From an uncultured Bacteroidales bacterium (GTDB lineage Bacteria; Bacteroidota; Bacteroidia; Bacteroidales; FEN-979): a DNA stretch of 64,000 nt. The translations under genes and the position numbers were made by a program. The notes beneath the pieces were generated by a model that did no database searches, was not told where the DNA came from, and saw nothing but the letters and a program-made list of their open reading frames with translations. Within the stretch, counting starts at the first letter, position 1; each line of letters begins with the position of its first letter. Below, one piece after another: positions 9,218 through 18,217 of the stretch. The stretch spans positions 62,001-126,000 of the forward strand of contig CAISRB010000033.1 in assembly GCA_903887775.1 (NCBI GenBank). The letters run 5' to 3'.

Positions 9218-10069
9218 TTACGAAAAAAGTTCAACATTGTCGATAAGCCTTACATCCCCTAGGTAAACAGCAGCAAGAGCAATCGCCTGGGTTTTCTGCC
9301 CCCAGCTCTCAATCGGCATCAGGGTTTCCCTGTCGGCAATCTCAAAATACTCAACCCTGAACCTCGAATCTTCCTGAATCTTTTTAATGGCCCATTCCCG
9401 TAATTCCCAGACAGGTGTTTTAGTCCCCTTTTCCCTCACTTTATAAAGCACCTCGAAAATCTTACGGGCAACCTGCCTTTCACCGATAGTCAGGCGGAGA
9501 TTTCTCGAACTCATTGCCAGCCCGTCATTTTCCCTCACCGTTTCGCAGGCTATAATGTTAACGGCAAGGCCAAGAGCCTCCTTCATCCGGTTAATAACCA
9601 TAAGCTGCTGGTAGTCTTTTTTACCAAAGTAAGCGTTCGTGGGGCTGATGATATTAAAAAGTTTGTTAACCACGATAACAACACCCCTGAAGTGACCCGG
9701 GCGAAATTTCCCTTCCATGATTTTATCAAGCAAACCGAATTCAAGCTCAACATTATCTATCCTGCCACCAGGATACATTTCTTCCAATCCCGGGCAAAAC
9801 ATCATATCGCAACCGCTTTTCCTCAGTAAGTTTGCATCCTGGGATAAATTCCGGGGATATTTTGAGAGGTCTTCCTGGTTGTTGAATTGAATGGGATTCA
9901 CAAACACGCTGCAAACAGTGATGTTGTTTTCAGCCGTTGATTGTCTGACAAGCCTGAGGTGACCTTCATGCAAGGCGCCCATCGTGGGGACAAAACCGAT
10001 TCTGAGATTTTTTTTAAGATATGGTTTAAGCCATTGTTTCACCTCTTTGATGGTGGTTATCTCTTTCAT
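9218..10069 (-). CDS. panC: Pantoate--beta-alanine ligase
   Basis: A 283-residue cytoplasmic enzyme joining pantoate and beta-alanine with ATP. The nucleotide-binding motif PTMGALHEGH is at 28-37, followed by the family segments VFVNPIQFN, KDYQQLMVI and SSRNLRL. Length is normal. It lies directly upstream of panD and 9 bp after the response-regulator gene. The pathway's first enzyme, PanB, is encoded at 27601-28425. Confidence 0.96.
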   Translation of the reverse strand: MKEITTIKEVKQWLKPYLKKNLRIGFVPTMGALHEGHLRLVRQSTAENNITVCSVFVNPIQFNNQEDLSKYPRNLSQDANLLRKSGCDMMFCPGLEEMYPGGRIDNVELEFGLLDKIMEGKFRPGHFRGVVIVVNKLFNIISPTNAYFGKKDYQQLMVINRMKEALGLAVNIIACETVRENDGLAMSSRNLRLTIGERQVARKIFEVLYKVREKGTKTPVWELREWAIKKIQEDSRFRVEYFEIADRETLMPIESWGQKTQAIALAAVYLGDVRLIDNVELFS

Positions 10070-10078
10070 TTTCAGGCT

Positions 10079-10738
10079 TTAGAGGTTAATGATTTTATTA
10101 CGGATGGCAAATTTCACCATTTCTACCGGTGACTTTATCCCCAGTTTTTTCATAATGTGGTTTTTATGGGTTTCAACCGTACGGACTGAGATGTTCAGTT
10201 TCATTCCTATCCCCTTGTTGTTTAGTCCTTCCGAATATAGTTTAAGGATCTCCAGTTCCCTGGAAGACAGATTCAAAGGGGTTTTTTCTTCCTGTTCCTC
10301 ATGTTCCACCGCATTACGTATAAAACTCTTCAGAAGGATCTTTGAAATAGTATCGCCGAAAAACTCTTCTCCCCTGTAAATGGTGTATATGGCTTTAACC
10401 AGTTCATCCCTTGAAGTGTTTTTTGGCAGGTAGCCTTTGGCTCCTGAACGGATAGCGCCGGTTACAAAGTCTTCATGCGTATACATCGACAGTATCAGTA
10501 CCCTGATCTGCGGATATTCCTGGCGCAGCCTTTTCGTGATCTCAATGCCTGAAATATCAGGGAGGGAAATATCCAGGACTATGATATCAGGCTGCACTAT
10601 CTTCAGTTTCTCAAACAGGCTGTTACCTGTTGAGGCTTCGCCGATTATGGCAATATCGGGGATGGATGTAAGCAGGGCTTTAAGCCCGTCACGTACCAGG
10701 TCATGGTCCTCAACAAGAAATATTCTTATCGTCTCCAT
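10079..10738 (-). CDS. NarL/FixJ-type response regulator
   Basis: A 219-residue two-component regulator. The receiver domain (1-125) has acidic D11, phospho-acceptor D56 in VLDISLP and K106. The C-terminal LuxR-type helix-turn-helix (about 150-215) reads LSSRELEILKLYSEGLNNKG and then SVRTVETHKNHI. The start codon overlaps the stop of the kinase gene by one base, so kinase and regulator form one unit. Its targets are not visible, but it heads a run containing panC, panD, rfaE2 and radA. Confidence 0.92.
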   Translation of the reverse strand: METIRIFLVEDHDLVRDGLKALLTSIPDIAIIGEASTGNSLFEKLKIVQPDIIVLDISLPDISGIEITKRLRQEYPQIRVLILSMYTHEDFVTGAIRSGAKGYLPKNTSRDELVKAIYTIYRGEEFFGDTISKILLKSFIRNAVEHEEQEEKTPLNLSSRELEILKLYSEGLNNKGIGMKLNISVRTVETHKNHIMKKLGIKSPVEMVKFAIRNKIINL

Positions 10739-11403
10739 TATAGAAATCTTGGAACTTTAATCTGTATCAGAGTCCCTTTTCCTGCTGCCGTTTTTAGGTC
10801 CAGTGTTCCACCAAGCAATTTGACTCTTTCCTGCATGTTATGAAGTCCGTGGCCGCCCTGGCTGCCGGAATCATGGGGCCTGAACCCTTTGCCGTTATCC
10901 TGTATGCTGAGATAAATAAAGTCATGATCGTACTGTAATTTTATGTAAGCCTGGTCGGCATTTGAATGTTTTATAATATTGTTCAGTGCTTCCTGGACTA
11001 TCCTGTAAAGATACGTTTGAATCTTTTTATTCCAGTCATCGGTTCTGACTTTATGTTCAAATATAATCTTCACTGAGGAGTGCTTTCCGGTGTCCTCACA
11101 AAGGTTGAACAAGGCAATAACGAGTCCGAATTCTTCCAGTACAGGAGGCATCAGGTCGGTAGTGATCCTCCTGATCTCATCGACGATCTGGTCGAACTGC
11201 CTCTTTATGCCTTCGAGCTGGGGCTTTATCTCTTTTTCAGGGATATAGCTGAGGCTTTCAAGTTTCATTTTAATGGCGACCATAGACTGCCCGATGCCAT
11301 CATGAAGTTCGCGGGAAAGACGCTGACGTTCCAGCTCCTGCCCGTCGATCACCGACAGGATATGCGACATTCTTGACTTTTTATTACTTTTGGGGGCGGT
11401 CAT
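10738..11403 (-). CDS. HisKA_3-type sensor histidine kinase without a sensor domain
   Basis: About 221 residues from the ATG at 11403. The phospho-acceptor helix RELHDGIGQS has H34. The HATPase domain follows, with IVQEALNNIIKHS as the N box, a DNGKGF motif and GHGLHNMQERV. There is no transmembrane segment or PAS/GAF domain, so it must sense in the cytoplasm or through a partner. The frame is open to 11451, but those extra residues look non-coding and contain a good -7 box, so I reject the longer start. It pairs with the NarL-type regulator that follows. Confidence 0.88.
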   Translation of the reverse strand: MTAPKSNKKSRMSHILSVIDGQELERQRLSRELHDGIGQSMVAIKMKLESLSYIPEKEIKPQLEGIKRQFDQIVDEIRRITTDLMPPVLEEFGLVIALFNLCEDTGKHSSVKIIFEHKVRTDDWNKKIQTYLYRIVQEALNNIIKHSNADQAYIKLQYDHDFIYLSIQDNGKGFRPHDSGSQGGHGLHNMQERVKLLGGTLDLKTAAGKGTLIQIKVPRFL

Positions 11404-11426
11404 AGTATTATAAAAATATGAGGCCT

Positions 11427-11434
11427 CAAAGGTA
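11427..11434 (-). promoter_or_regulatory. -7 element (TACCTTTG) ahead of the kinase-led operon
   Basis: TACCTTTG on the minus strand fits TAnnTTTG. Transcription from it would begin near 11421, about 18 bases before the chosen kinase start at 11403. It probably drives the whole run down to 5464. No convincing -33 element is seen. Confidence 0.5.
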
Positions 11435-11449
11435 AAAAAATAGAATCTC

Positions 11450-13843
11450 ATGACTTTACGAAAATATTTCAGCCTGCTGGCCTTTGTTTTATCAGCGTTC
11501 CAGCTTTTCTCTCAGGACAAGACCGTGACCTATTACCAGGATCCGGCTTCAAATCCTCCTGATCTCCCCGTATCATTAAAGCATGTGACGGCTGATATCC
11601 GTTTCAAACCCGCCGAAAACCTGGTGATCGGGAATGCCGAACTTACTGTGGTCGCAAACCGTTATCATACTGATTCGATATGCATTAACGCACCTGATTT
11701 TGTTATCAGCAAAGTAAGTTTGATGACTGCGGATAACGGAACCCCAAAAGCCCGGGCAGGAAGCGGGGGCAAGATGGAATCAGGCATAATGCAGGTCACA
11801 TGGAAGCTTAACGGCCCTAACCTGGTGATCCGTCCTGCATCAGGTCATTCATTTGTGGTCAAGGGAAATACTTATATCATCAGTATATCCTATGAGGCCA
11901 GGCCAATGGCCGGCCCGATTTATTTCATCGGGTGGAGGCCCGAGGAAGAAGGCAAACGAAAAGCGATCTGGGCACACAGGCCGAATAACTGGTTGCCATA
12001 CATCGAATCGAGAGTAACAACAGATATGTTCTTTACATTCGACGGCAGGTATAAAATATTTTCCAATGGTGAGAGGCTGGGGGTGGTATCAAATCCCGAT
12101 GGCACAAAAACATGGCATTACGCGATGCTCAGGGACCATCCGTATTTTTCCACTTCCCTGGTTATCGGGGATTATGATTATCAAACCTCGGTGACGGGGA
12201 GAGGAGTGCCTTTGGAGTTCTGGTATTATTCGGGTATGGCCGACAAGGTCGCGGTGACTTATAAATATACCGGGAGGATGTTCGATTTCTTCGAGAAAGA
12301 GTTTGGTGTGAATTATCCTTATTCCCAATATCGCGAGGCCCCGGTGATTGATTATATGTACGGAGGTATGGAAACGACCACATCCACAGTCTTCGGTGAT
12401 TATATGCTGATCGACCCGCATGCGTGGTGGCAGAGGAATTTTGTCAATGTAAATGCACATGAACTGGCTCATCAATGGTTTGGCGATGGCATTGCCCATT
12501 TTGTAAACAAGGATGTATGGCTCACCGAAAGCTTTGCAACTTATTATGCGAAGATGTTCGAACGATCTGTATATGGTGAAGAATATTACCAGAACATCAG
12601 GAATGACGAGATGAATATGGCTTTTGAAGCCTCGAAGAAAAACGATTTCCCTGTGGGCGGAAGCCAGGGAGGGAGTCAGAGGATCTACCAGAAGGGGTCT
12701 TTGGTGCTGGACATGCTCAGGGATGTGATGGGCGAAAAAGAGTTTCGGGATGCGGTCGTGCGTTATGCGCAAAAGTATATGTTCACTTATACCCAGAGCA
12801 ACGATTTTATGCGTTGTGTCTATGATGCGACAGGAAACTCTTACAGCTGGTTTTTCGATGAATGGATCCTGAGGGGAGGGGAACCAAATTACAAGGTGAG
12901 CTATGCTTCAGCACAGGATTCTTCGGGCAGGTCATTTACAGCGTTGAATGTTGAACAGGTTCAGGAAGTGACCGAACTGAGACCATTGTTCAGGATGCCG
13001 GTCGGCATCAGGGTTTACTATAAAAACGGTTCATGCGACAGCATTACAGCCTGGATTGACAAGAAAGAGCAAAAGATCATCATACCCAATCCCGGGAAAT
13101 CGCCTGTTGATTTTGTTCTCTTTGATCCTGGCCGCAGGATATTAAAGAAGCTCAGCTTTGAAAGGTCATATGAAGAGCTTTCCTCAGTTTTGCTCAATGC
13201 GCCGGACATGATCGACAGATATGATGCTTTGCAGGATCTGCGAAGCATTCCTGTAGCAAAGAAAAAAGATCTTCTGTTACGGGCCTGGGAGAAGAATCAT
13301 TTCCACCTGGTACGTTCGGCCATACTCGAACAGATGGCGAAAGAGGGATCGGAGGAGACTTTCAATCTGTTCAGGCAGGCTCTTCATGATAATCATGCCA
13401 ATGTCAGGAAAACCGCCCTGGTGTTGCTTGATACTATCAGTCAGGCTCTTAAGCCGGATGCTGAGAGTTGTCTGTCCGACTCATCCTATCTCAATATTCA
13501 GTTTGCCCTTGAGCGACTGTGCACTTCCTTTCCCGGCGAAACAGACCGCTACCTTGAACTCACAAAGGAAATGGAAGGATGGAGGGGTATGAATATCAGG
13601 ATGGCCTGGCTTGAGATCGCGATCAGGAAAGGGAAATATGAATATCTGAAGGAACTTATCGCATACAGTGGCCCGAAGTATGAGTTTGAAACACGTATGA
13701 ATGCCTTATCTGCATTACAGAAGCTGAATTACATTGATTCGATGACGACTGAAAATGCGAAAGCTGCGGCAAACCACTGGAATTACAAGCTTGCCAATAT
13801 CGCGAAAGCATATCTGCACTTTTTCAAGATCGGGCAGAAATGA
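11450..13843 (+). CDS. M1 family metallo-aminopeptidase
   Basis: A 797-residue exported peptidase. A signal peptide covers about 1-21 (LLAFVLSAFQLFSQ). The zinc site is complete: HELAH at 337-341 and the third ligand E360 (NKDVWLTES). YGGMETTT, about 35 residues earlier, is the substrate-binding GxMEN-like motif. The C-terminal part (about 580-797) looks like helical repeats, as in other M1 enzymes. It probably trims peptides in the periplasm. The MFS gene begins within its stop codon (ATGA overlap), so the two are translationally coupled. Confidence 0.93.
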   Translation: MTLRKYFSLLAFVLSAFQLFSQDKTVTYYQDPASNPPDLPVSLKHVTADIRFKPAENLVIGNAELTVVANRYHTDSICINAPDFVISKVSLMTADNGTPKARAGSGGKMESGIMQVTWKLNGPNLVIRPASGHSFVVKGNTYIISISYEARPMAGPIYFIGWRPEEEGKRKAIWAHRPNNWLPYIESRVTTDMFFTFDGRYKIFSNGERLGVVSNPDGTKTWHYAMLRDHPYFSTSLVIGDYDYQTSVTGRGVPLEFWYYSGMADKVAVTYKYTGRMFDFFEKEFGVNYPYSQYREAPVIDYMYGGMETTTSTVFGDYMLIDPHAWWQRNFVNVNAHELAHQWFGDGIAHFVNKDVWLTESFATYYAKMFERSVYGEEYYQNIRNDEMNMAFEASKKNDFPVGGSQGGSQRIYQKGSLVLDMLRDVMGEKEFRDAVVRYAQKYMFTYTQSNDFMRCVYDATGNSYSWFFDEWILRGGEPNYKVSYASAQDSSGRSFTALNVEQVQEVTELRPLFRMPVGIRVYYKNGSCDSITAWIDKKEQKIIIPNPGKSPVDFVLFDPGRRILKKLSFERSYEELSSVLLNAPDMIDRYDALQDLRSIPVAKKKDLLLRAWEKNHFHLVRSAILEQMAKEGSEETFNLFRQALHDNHANVRKTALVLLDTISQALKPDAESCLSDSSYLNIQFALERLCTSFPGETDRYLELTKEMEGWRGMNIRMAWLEIAIRKGKYEYLKELIAYSGPKYEFETRMNALSALQKLNYIDSMTTENAKAAANHWNYKLANIAKAYLHFFKIGQK

Positions 13844-15015
13844 AAGCCCGTGTTTTAACCCGGACCATTATCCTGGTTTCCCTGGTCAGCCTTTTTACAG
13901 ATGTGGCATCTGAGATGCTGTACCCGGTAATGCCGGTATATTTAAGGTCGATAGGTTTTTCAGTCATACTTATCGGGATTTTAGAAGGGATTGCGGAAGC
14001 GGTTGCAGGTTTAAGCAAAGGTTATTTCGGGCAAAGTTCAGATGCCCTTAAGAAACGTGTTCCTTTTGTGAGGGCCGGTTATGCCCTCAGCGCTTTTTCA
14101 AAACCCATGATGGCTGTTCTGACATATCCCTGGTGGATTTTTCTGGCCAGGACTGTTGACAGGCTGGGCAAGGGGGTGCGCACGGGCGCCAGGGATGCTG
14201 TTCTGAGTGATGAAACGACCCCTGAACATAAGGGAAAAGTTTTTGGTTTTCACCGCGGCATGGATACTGTCGGCGCCGCGATAGGACCGGTTTTTGCACT
14301 GCTTTTTCTATGGTTTTTTCCAGGGGAATACAGGATGCTGTTTTTTTTGGCCTTTTTCCCCGGACTGATAGCCACCGGGTTGACCTTTTTTCTTAAAGAG
14401 AAGAAGATTACGGCTTCGCCGGATGTCAGAAGACCGGGATTCCTGTCATTTCTGAAATACTGGAAATGTTCTGCGGTTCCTTACCGCTACCTTGTTTCCG
14501 GATTGTTGCTGTTCACACTGTTCAACAGTTCAGATGCATTTCTTTTACTGGCGATCAAGGACAAGCATGTTTCTGATACCGGGATGATAGGCATGTACAT
14601 TTTTTATAACCTGGTCTATGCCGTGGCTTCCTATCCTTTAGGGGCGCTGGCCGACAGGATAGGGTTGAAGACTATGCTGATTTGCGGTTTGTTCCTGTTT
14701 GCCGGGGTTTACCTGAGTTTTGGTTTTACGGCATCCGTGGCAGGTTTTGTGGTACTTTTCTTTCTTTACGGGATATATGCGGCCAGCACGGAAGGGATTT
14801 CGAAGGCTCTGATCAGCAATATTGCAGATAAATCAGAAACTGCGACTGCCATAGGTTTTTACACCAGTTTTGCCAGTATTTTTTCGTTGTTGGCGAGCAG
14901 TGTGGCAGGGATTTTATGGTTTACCCTGGGTGTTAAAGTCATGTTCATGATATCGGGGGCAGGGGTAATGCTTGTAGGGATCTATTTTCTGATTATTTCG
15001 AAGAAGTTGGTATAG
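13840..15015 (+). CDS. MFS transporter
   Basis: A 391-residue protein with about 12 transmembrane helices. It carries the loop 2-3 signature GYFGQSSDALKKRVPFVRAGY (about 63-83) and R/D motifs such as RTVDRLGKGVRTGARDA typical of major-facilitator drug or solute transporters. Its start overlaps the aminopeptidase stop by four bases (ATGA), which suggests a linked role such as peptide export or uptake, but the substrate is not readable. Confidence 0.88.
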   Translation: MKARVLTRTIILVSLVSLFTDVASEMLYPVMPVYLRSIGFSVILIGILEGIAEAVAGLSKGYFGQSSDALKKRVPFVRAGYALSAFSKPMMAVLTYPWWIFLARTVDRLGKGVRTGARDAVLSDETTPEHKGKVFGFHRGMDTVGAAIGPVFALLFLWFFPGEYRMLFFLAFFPGLIATGLTFFLKEKKITASPDVRRPGFLSFLKYWKCSAVPYRYLVSGLLLFTLFNSSDAFLLLAIKDKHVSDTGMIGMYIFYNLVYAVASYPLGALADRIGLKTMLICGLFLFAGVYLSFGFTASVAGFVVLFFLYGIYAASTEGISKALISNIADKSETATAIGFYTSFASIFSLLASSVAGILWFTLGVKVMFMISGAGVMLVGIYFLIISKKLV

Positions 15016-15061
15016 GTTCCGGAAGAGTGTTGGAGCCGGGCGGAAAAAACGGGGTAAAAAT

Positions 15062-15090
15062 GCGGCCGCCCCGGGAACCGGGGCGGCCGC
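15062..15090 (-). terminator. GC-rich hairpin terminator between convergent genes
   Basis: A perfect 13-bp stem GCGGCCGCCCCGG with a GAA loop, much richer in GC than its surroundings. On the minus strand it is followed by ATTTTTACCCCGTTTTTT, giving a Rho-independent terminator for the LruC gene, whose stop is at 15118. It may also stop transcripts from the MFS gene. Confidence 0.75.
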
Positions 15091-15117
15091 AAACAATCAA
15101 CCACAAACAATAGATTA

Positions 15118-17799
15118 TTAATACAAATTATTCACATCCTGGTACCCGGGCTTAAGCATATACCAATCCTGGGAGTTCACGCCCGACGACTGAGCCCAGT
15201 CGGCAAAATGAAGATAGGTCTGAAGGATATCGATCTTTTCCTGAGGATAAGACCAGTCAATGGGAATCTCAAGGGCCCAGCAGAGGCCGGTAGCTGAACG
15301 ATAATACTTGCCCTGTGAAGGAACAGATGCATCCTGCCAGATCCCGAAATATGCAGGATTCACAAGTTCTGAAGGAGGCTGATCCTTTAAATGAATTTCC
15401 TTGCCTCTGTCCTGGTTCACGAAAATGAACGGATTGAAAGGAGCTGCTCCTATGTTTGACTGAGGCGTTGAGAAATGAACGTTTACAGTCTGCTCAGTTG
15501 TCTGGATCACGTTCCCCCCGTGCACGGTGTTAACGATTTCTGCACCTAATAGGGTGTTCACAGCATCTACAGGAATAATAACAGTTTCGTTCGTATGACC
15601 TGCTTCATATCCCTTCGGATCAATCGTTACAGCCGTACCAGCTTTAATACATCCGGTAACACTGGCAATGTTGGATGGAGCTGTGTTGAGTATAAACCCA
15701 AAACCATTATTCATCTGTGCGCCTGCAGCCTTGATCTTATACCTTACGATAATATCCACAGTCGCATTCTGAGCATTGGTCACGATCTTGTAATTGAAAT
15801 TCATAACAAGGTCATTCATGTCATAATCTCCATAAGCCGGCCAGAGATCTTCAAAAGCTAATGTGCCATAGTCTGATTCATTCGGGTAATACGAATTAAA
15901 TGCCCTGGTGGGATCCAGCGGATATGCATCTAAATTGTCGGGCACACCGTCGCCATCCGTATCCAGAGGAGGAGGACTTGCGATAACAATTACGAGTATC
16001 TGGTTGTCGGCACCTACCGAATTCGTAGCATTAAGGTTTACATTAAAGGTGCCTGCTGCTGAAGGTATCCCGGAAATAATGCTGCCATTGGAAGTCAGGC
16101 CGGCGGGGAGGTTTGTTGCGTTATAGGTTATAGGAGATGTTCCTGAAGCTGTAATCTGGTAACTGAACGACTGGTTCACTGTAGCAGTGGCAGTAAGCGG
16201 ACTGGTGATTAGAGGAGCCGCAGGTGGCACTGATACTGTGATTACCAGGATCTGTGTGTCGAACCCGATCGCATTCGTTGCTGTAATAGTAACCTGGTAT
16301 GTCCCAACAGCGCTGGGGCTTCCGCTTATTGTTGATCCGCTGAAGAATAATCCTGCAGGCAGACCGCTTGCGTTATAGGTTATCGGAGATGTTCCTGAAG
16401 CTGTGATATTATAGGTAAACTGCGATCCGGTATAAGCAGTCGCCGTAAGAGCGCTTGTTATCGTCGGAGCAACAGCTGCATTGCAGCCTGGTATGGGAAG
16501 GGTATAGGAACAGAACGATACATGGTTCCCGTAGTTACCCTGATTAGGTGATATGTTTTTTACAGTGCAAAGATCAACATAGCCGCTTACAGTACAACCT
16601 CCGGTGGTTTTACTCCTGCTTTCACTGCTCAGCGCTTTGATTTGAGATCCCTGGCTTGCCGGCCCCGTGACTGTGCCTTCAAGGTCAAAGGTATTGCATT
16701 TTATCAGAGCGCCCTGGCCCAATGTTGTTGTTGACCCGCCCTGGGCGCTGTATGTGCCGTTGCAAACAGAAACATAGCCGTTATTTGTCAGCTTTCCGTT
16801 TTGCTGGAAATCACTTTCTCCGGTAATAGTTATTGAGCAGGAATTCGTGATCACTCCCGAACCGTTATTGGTTAACGTACCGTCAATTGTCATAGGCCCG
16901 TCGTTCGTCAGGGTCCCGTTGACATTAAATTTCGAGGGAATGTTCATGGTTCCGAAATTATGAACCACTGCAGACGAATTGATCTGGAAAGTACCATCAC
17001 CTGTAACATCAAGAGTGCCGAAATTATTCAGTGTACCGTCAAAATTGTTATTGGGAAGATTATAGGTCAGACTGTAATTGTTCAAAGTCCTTCCGGTGAG
17101 AGAATAGTTACCATCCATGTTACCTGAAGAAGTAAGGAGTATAGTACCGCCATTTCCATTTATATTATTCCAATGAACTTTGCCGCAAATGCGGATTGTG
17201 CCTCCCGTATTAAGAGTAGGAGTGTTCAGGGTAACAGTTTTTCCGGCGGGAACGCATACTACTGCACCCGCTCCGATGGTTAGGTTGTTATATGATGCTA
17301 GAGAAAGAGTCTGCGTACAGCCTGAACTGCAATCGGGGACACTGTTGTCACTTTCCATTGACTTCGTCCCGGTAGTAAAGCTGTAAACGAGAGTGGATCC
17401 GGTAATGTTCGCAGCCACATATGCATTGATGCCGTCGGGGCTGATCTTACCAATGTAAACCTGTTTCACGCTGGAAGGCATGCGGATCTTCGTTTTGTAC
17501 TGAAAATTAGCGTCGGTAGCCCCGGTGCCGATAAGTTTTCCACCGCTTGCAGGGTCTCCGTTAAAAAGCTGGATGACATACATGCTGAATGCAGTTGTCT
17601 GCGGAACATTCACCGTTACGTCGATATCTGTATAAGAACTGAATTTGAAATTCTGATCCACCTGAAGTTCGGTGAATTTTGTAGGAGTTGATGTTTCATT
17701 TGTCGTATGTTTCTTACAGCTGGTTTGCATAACCAGAGTGCCTGATAAAATCAACAGAAACAGGAACTGAACAAAAAAAACGTGTTTAACTTTTTTCAT
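15118..17799 (-). CDS. LruC-domain surface lipoprotein with Ig-like repeats
   Basis: About 893 residues from the ATG at 17799. The N-terminus is a lipoprotein-like signal (hydrophobic 10-24, then MQTSCKK). The middle (about 160-420) is rich in Asn, Thr and Gly with repeated TLTNNG-type turns suggestive of a beta-helix. Two putative Ig (He_PIG-like) repeats of about 80 residues follow, each with ASGTSPITYNA. Next comes DTDGDGVPDNLDAYPLDP, a calcium-binding type-3 repeat, and a C-terminal LruC/DUF4842 domain with FEDLWPAYGDYDMNDLV. It is probably surface-exposed. The frame opens at 17823, but the first eight residues look untranslated. A strong terminator follows. Confidence 0.85.
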   Translation of the reverse strand: MKKVKHVFFVQFLFLLILSGTLVMQTSCKKHTTNETSTPTKFTELQVDQNFKFSSYTDIDVTVNVPQTTAFSMYVIQLFNGDPASGGKLIGTGATDANFQYKTKIRMPSSVKQVYIGKISPDGINAYVAANITGSTLVYSFTTGTKSMESDNSVPDCSSGCTQTLSLASYNNLTIGAGAVVCVPAGKTVTLNTPTLNTGGTIRICGKVHWNNINGNGGTILLTSSGNMDGNYSLTGRTLNNYSLTYNLPNNNFDGTLNNFGTLDVTGDGTFQINSSAVVHNFGTMNIPSKFNVNGTLTNDGPMTIDGTLTNNGSGVITNSCSITITGESDFQQNGKLTNNGYVSVCNGTYSAQGGSTTTLGQGALIKCNTFDLEGTVTGPASQGSQIKALSSESRSKTTGGCTVSGYVDLCTVKNISPNQGNYGNHVSFCSYTLPIPGCNAAVAPTITSALTATAYTGSQFTYNITASGTSPITYNASGLPAGLFFSGSTISGSPSAVGTYQVTITATNAIGFDTQILVITVSVPPAAPLITSPLTATATVNQSFSYQITASGTSPITYNATNLPAGLTSNGSIISGIPSAAGTFNVNLNATNSVGADNQILVIVIASPPPLDTDGDGVPDNLDAYPLDPTRAFNSYYPNESDYGTLAFEDLWPAYGDYDMNDLVMNFNYKIVTNAQNATVDIIVRYKIKAAGAQMNNGFGFILNTAPSNIASVTGCIKAGTAVTIDPKGYEAGHTNETVIIPVDAVNTLLGAEIVNTVHGGNVIQTTEQTVNVHFSTPQSNIGAAPFNPFIFVNQDRGKEIHLKDQPPSELVNPAYFGIWQDASVPSQGKYYRSATGLCWALEIPIDWSYPQEKIDILQTYLHFADWAQSSGVNSQDWYMLKPGYQDVNNLY

Positions 17800-17843
17800 A
17801 ACTTTAAGATTAGTGACTTCCATTAATAATATTTTTTTCGGTA

Positions 17844-17851
17844 CAAAAGTA
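17844..17851 (-). promoter_or_regulatory. -7 element (TACTTTTG) of the LruC gene
   Basis: The minus strand reads TACTTTTG, a match to TAnnTTTG. Transcription would begin near 17838, giving a leader of about 40 bases to the chosen ATG at 17799. Confidence 0.45.
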
Positions 17852-18178
17852 ATCTCAAAAAGAACAGCTTAAAGTCAGAACAAGTAAGTGTCAGGATAAA
17901 CTTAGTCATTGTATGACATTAAGATGAAAACGTTGTTGATCACTTCGTATCGACGACATGCCAGATAGCAGCTTAAACCATAAAGTTAGTGAATTTTATG
18001 CTAATTAATTGATTGATGATGAAATATATTTTTAATCAGTTTGCTCAAACTATGGCTGCCTGTGATCTGAAACAAAATTATTCCTCCGGCGACGGGGCTT
18101 CGCTACCGGATCCCCTTCTCAGGGTCAGGGCATCTGATTTCACTAAAACGGCCGGGATTTCCCAAGGAAAATAAATAC
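17852..18178. other. Divergent intergenic region between the LruC gene and mnmA
   Basis: The 394-bp gap 17824-18217 holds a promoter at each end. Between them I see an AT-rich stretch (about 17935-18060) and a short GC-rich patch at about 18086-18112 with a weak CCGG...CCGG stem. A 52-codon plus-strand frame (18016-18174, two ATGs in tandem) is open, but it has no family resemblance and no -7 box in front of it. No RNA gene is recognisable. Confidence 0.4.
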
Positions 18179-18186
18179 TACCTTTG
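18179..18186 (+). promoter_or_regulatory. -7 element (TACCTTTG) of mnmA
   Basis: TACCTTTG matches TAnnTTTG and lies 32 bases before the TTG start of mnmA. The transcript would start near 18192. Upstream, TTTC at 18158-18161 is a weak -33 candidate. Confidence 0.5.
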
Positions 18187-18217
18187 AAGCCTGAATTCTT
18201 AAGTTAAAAATCCGGTT

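Noticed and set aside
15062-15090. Hairpin with two NotI sites as a possible vector or linker trace
   Set aside because: It is placed exactly as a terminator between convergent genes and is followed by T runs on the minus strand; no other vector sequence is present.
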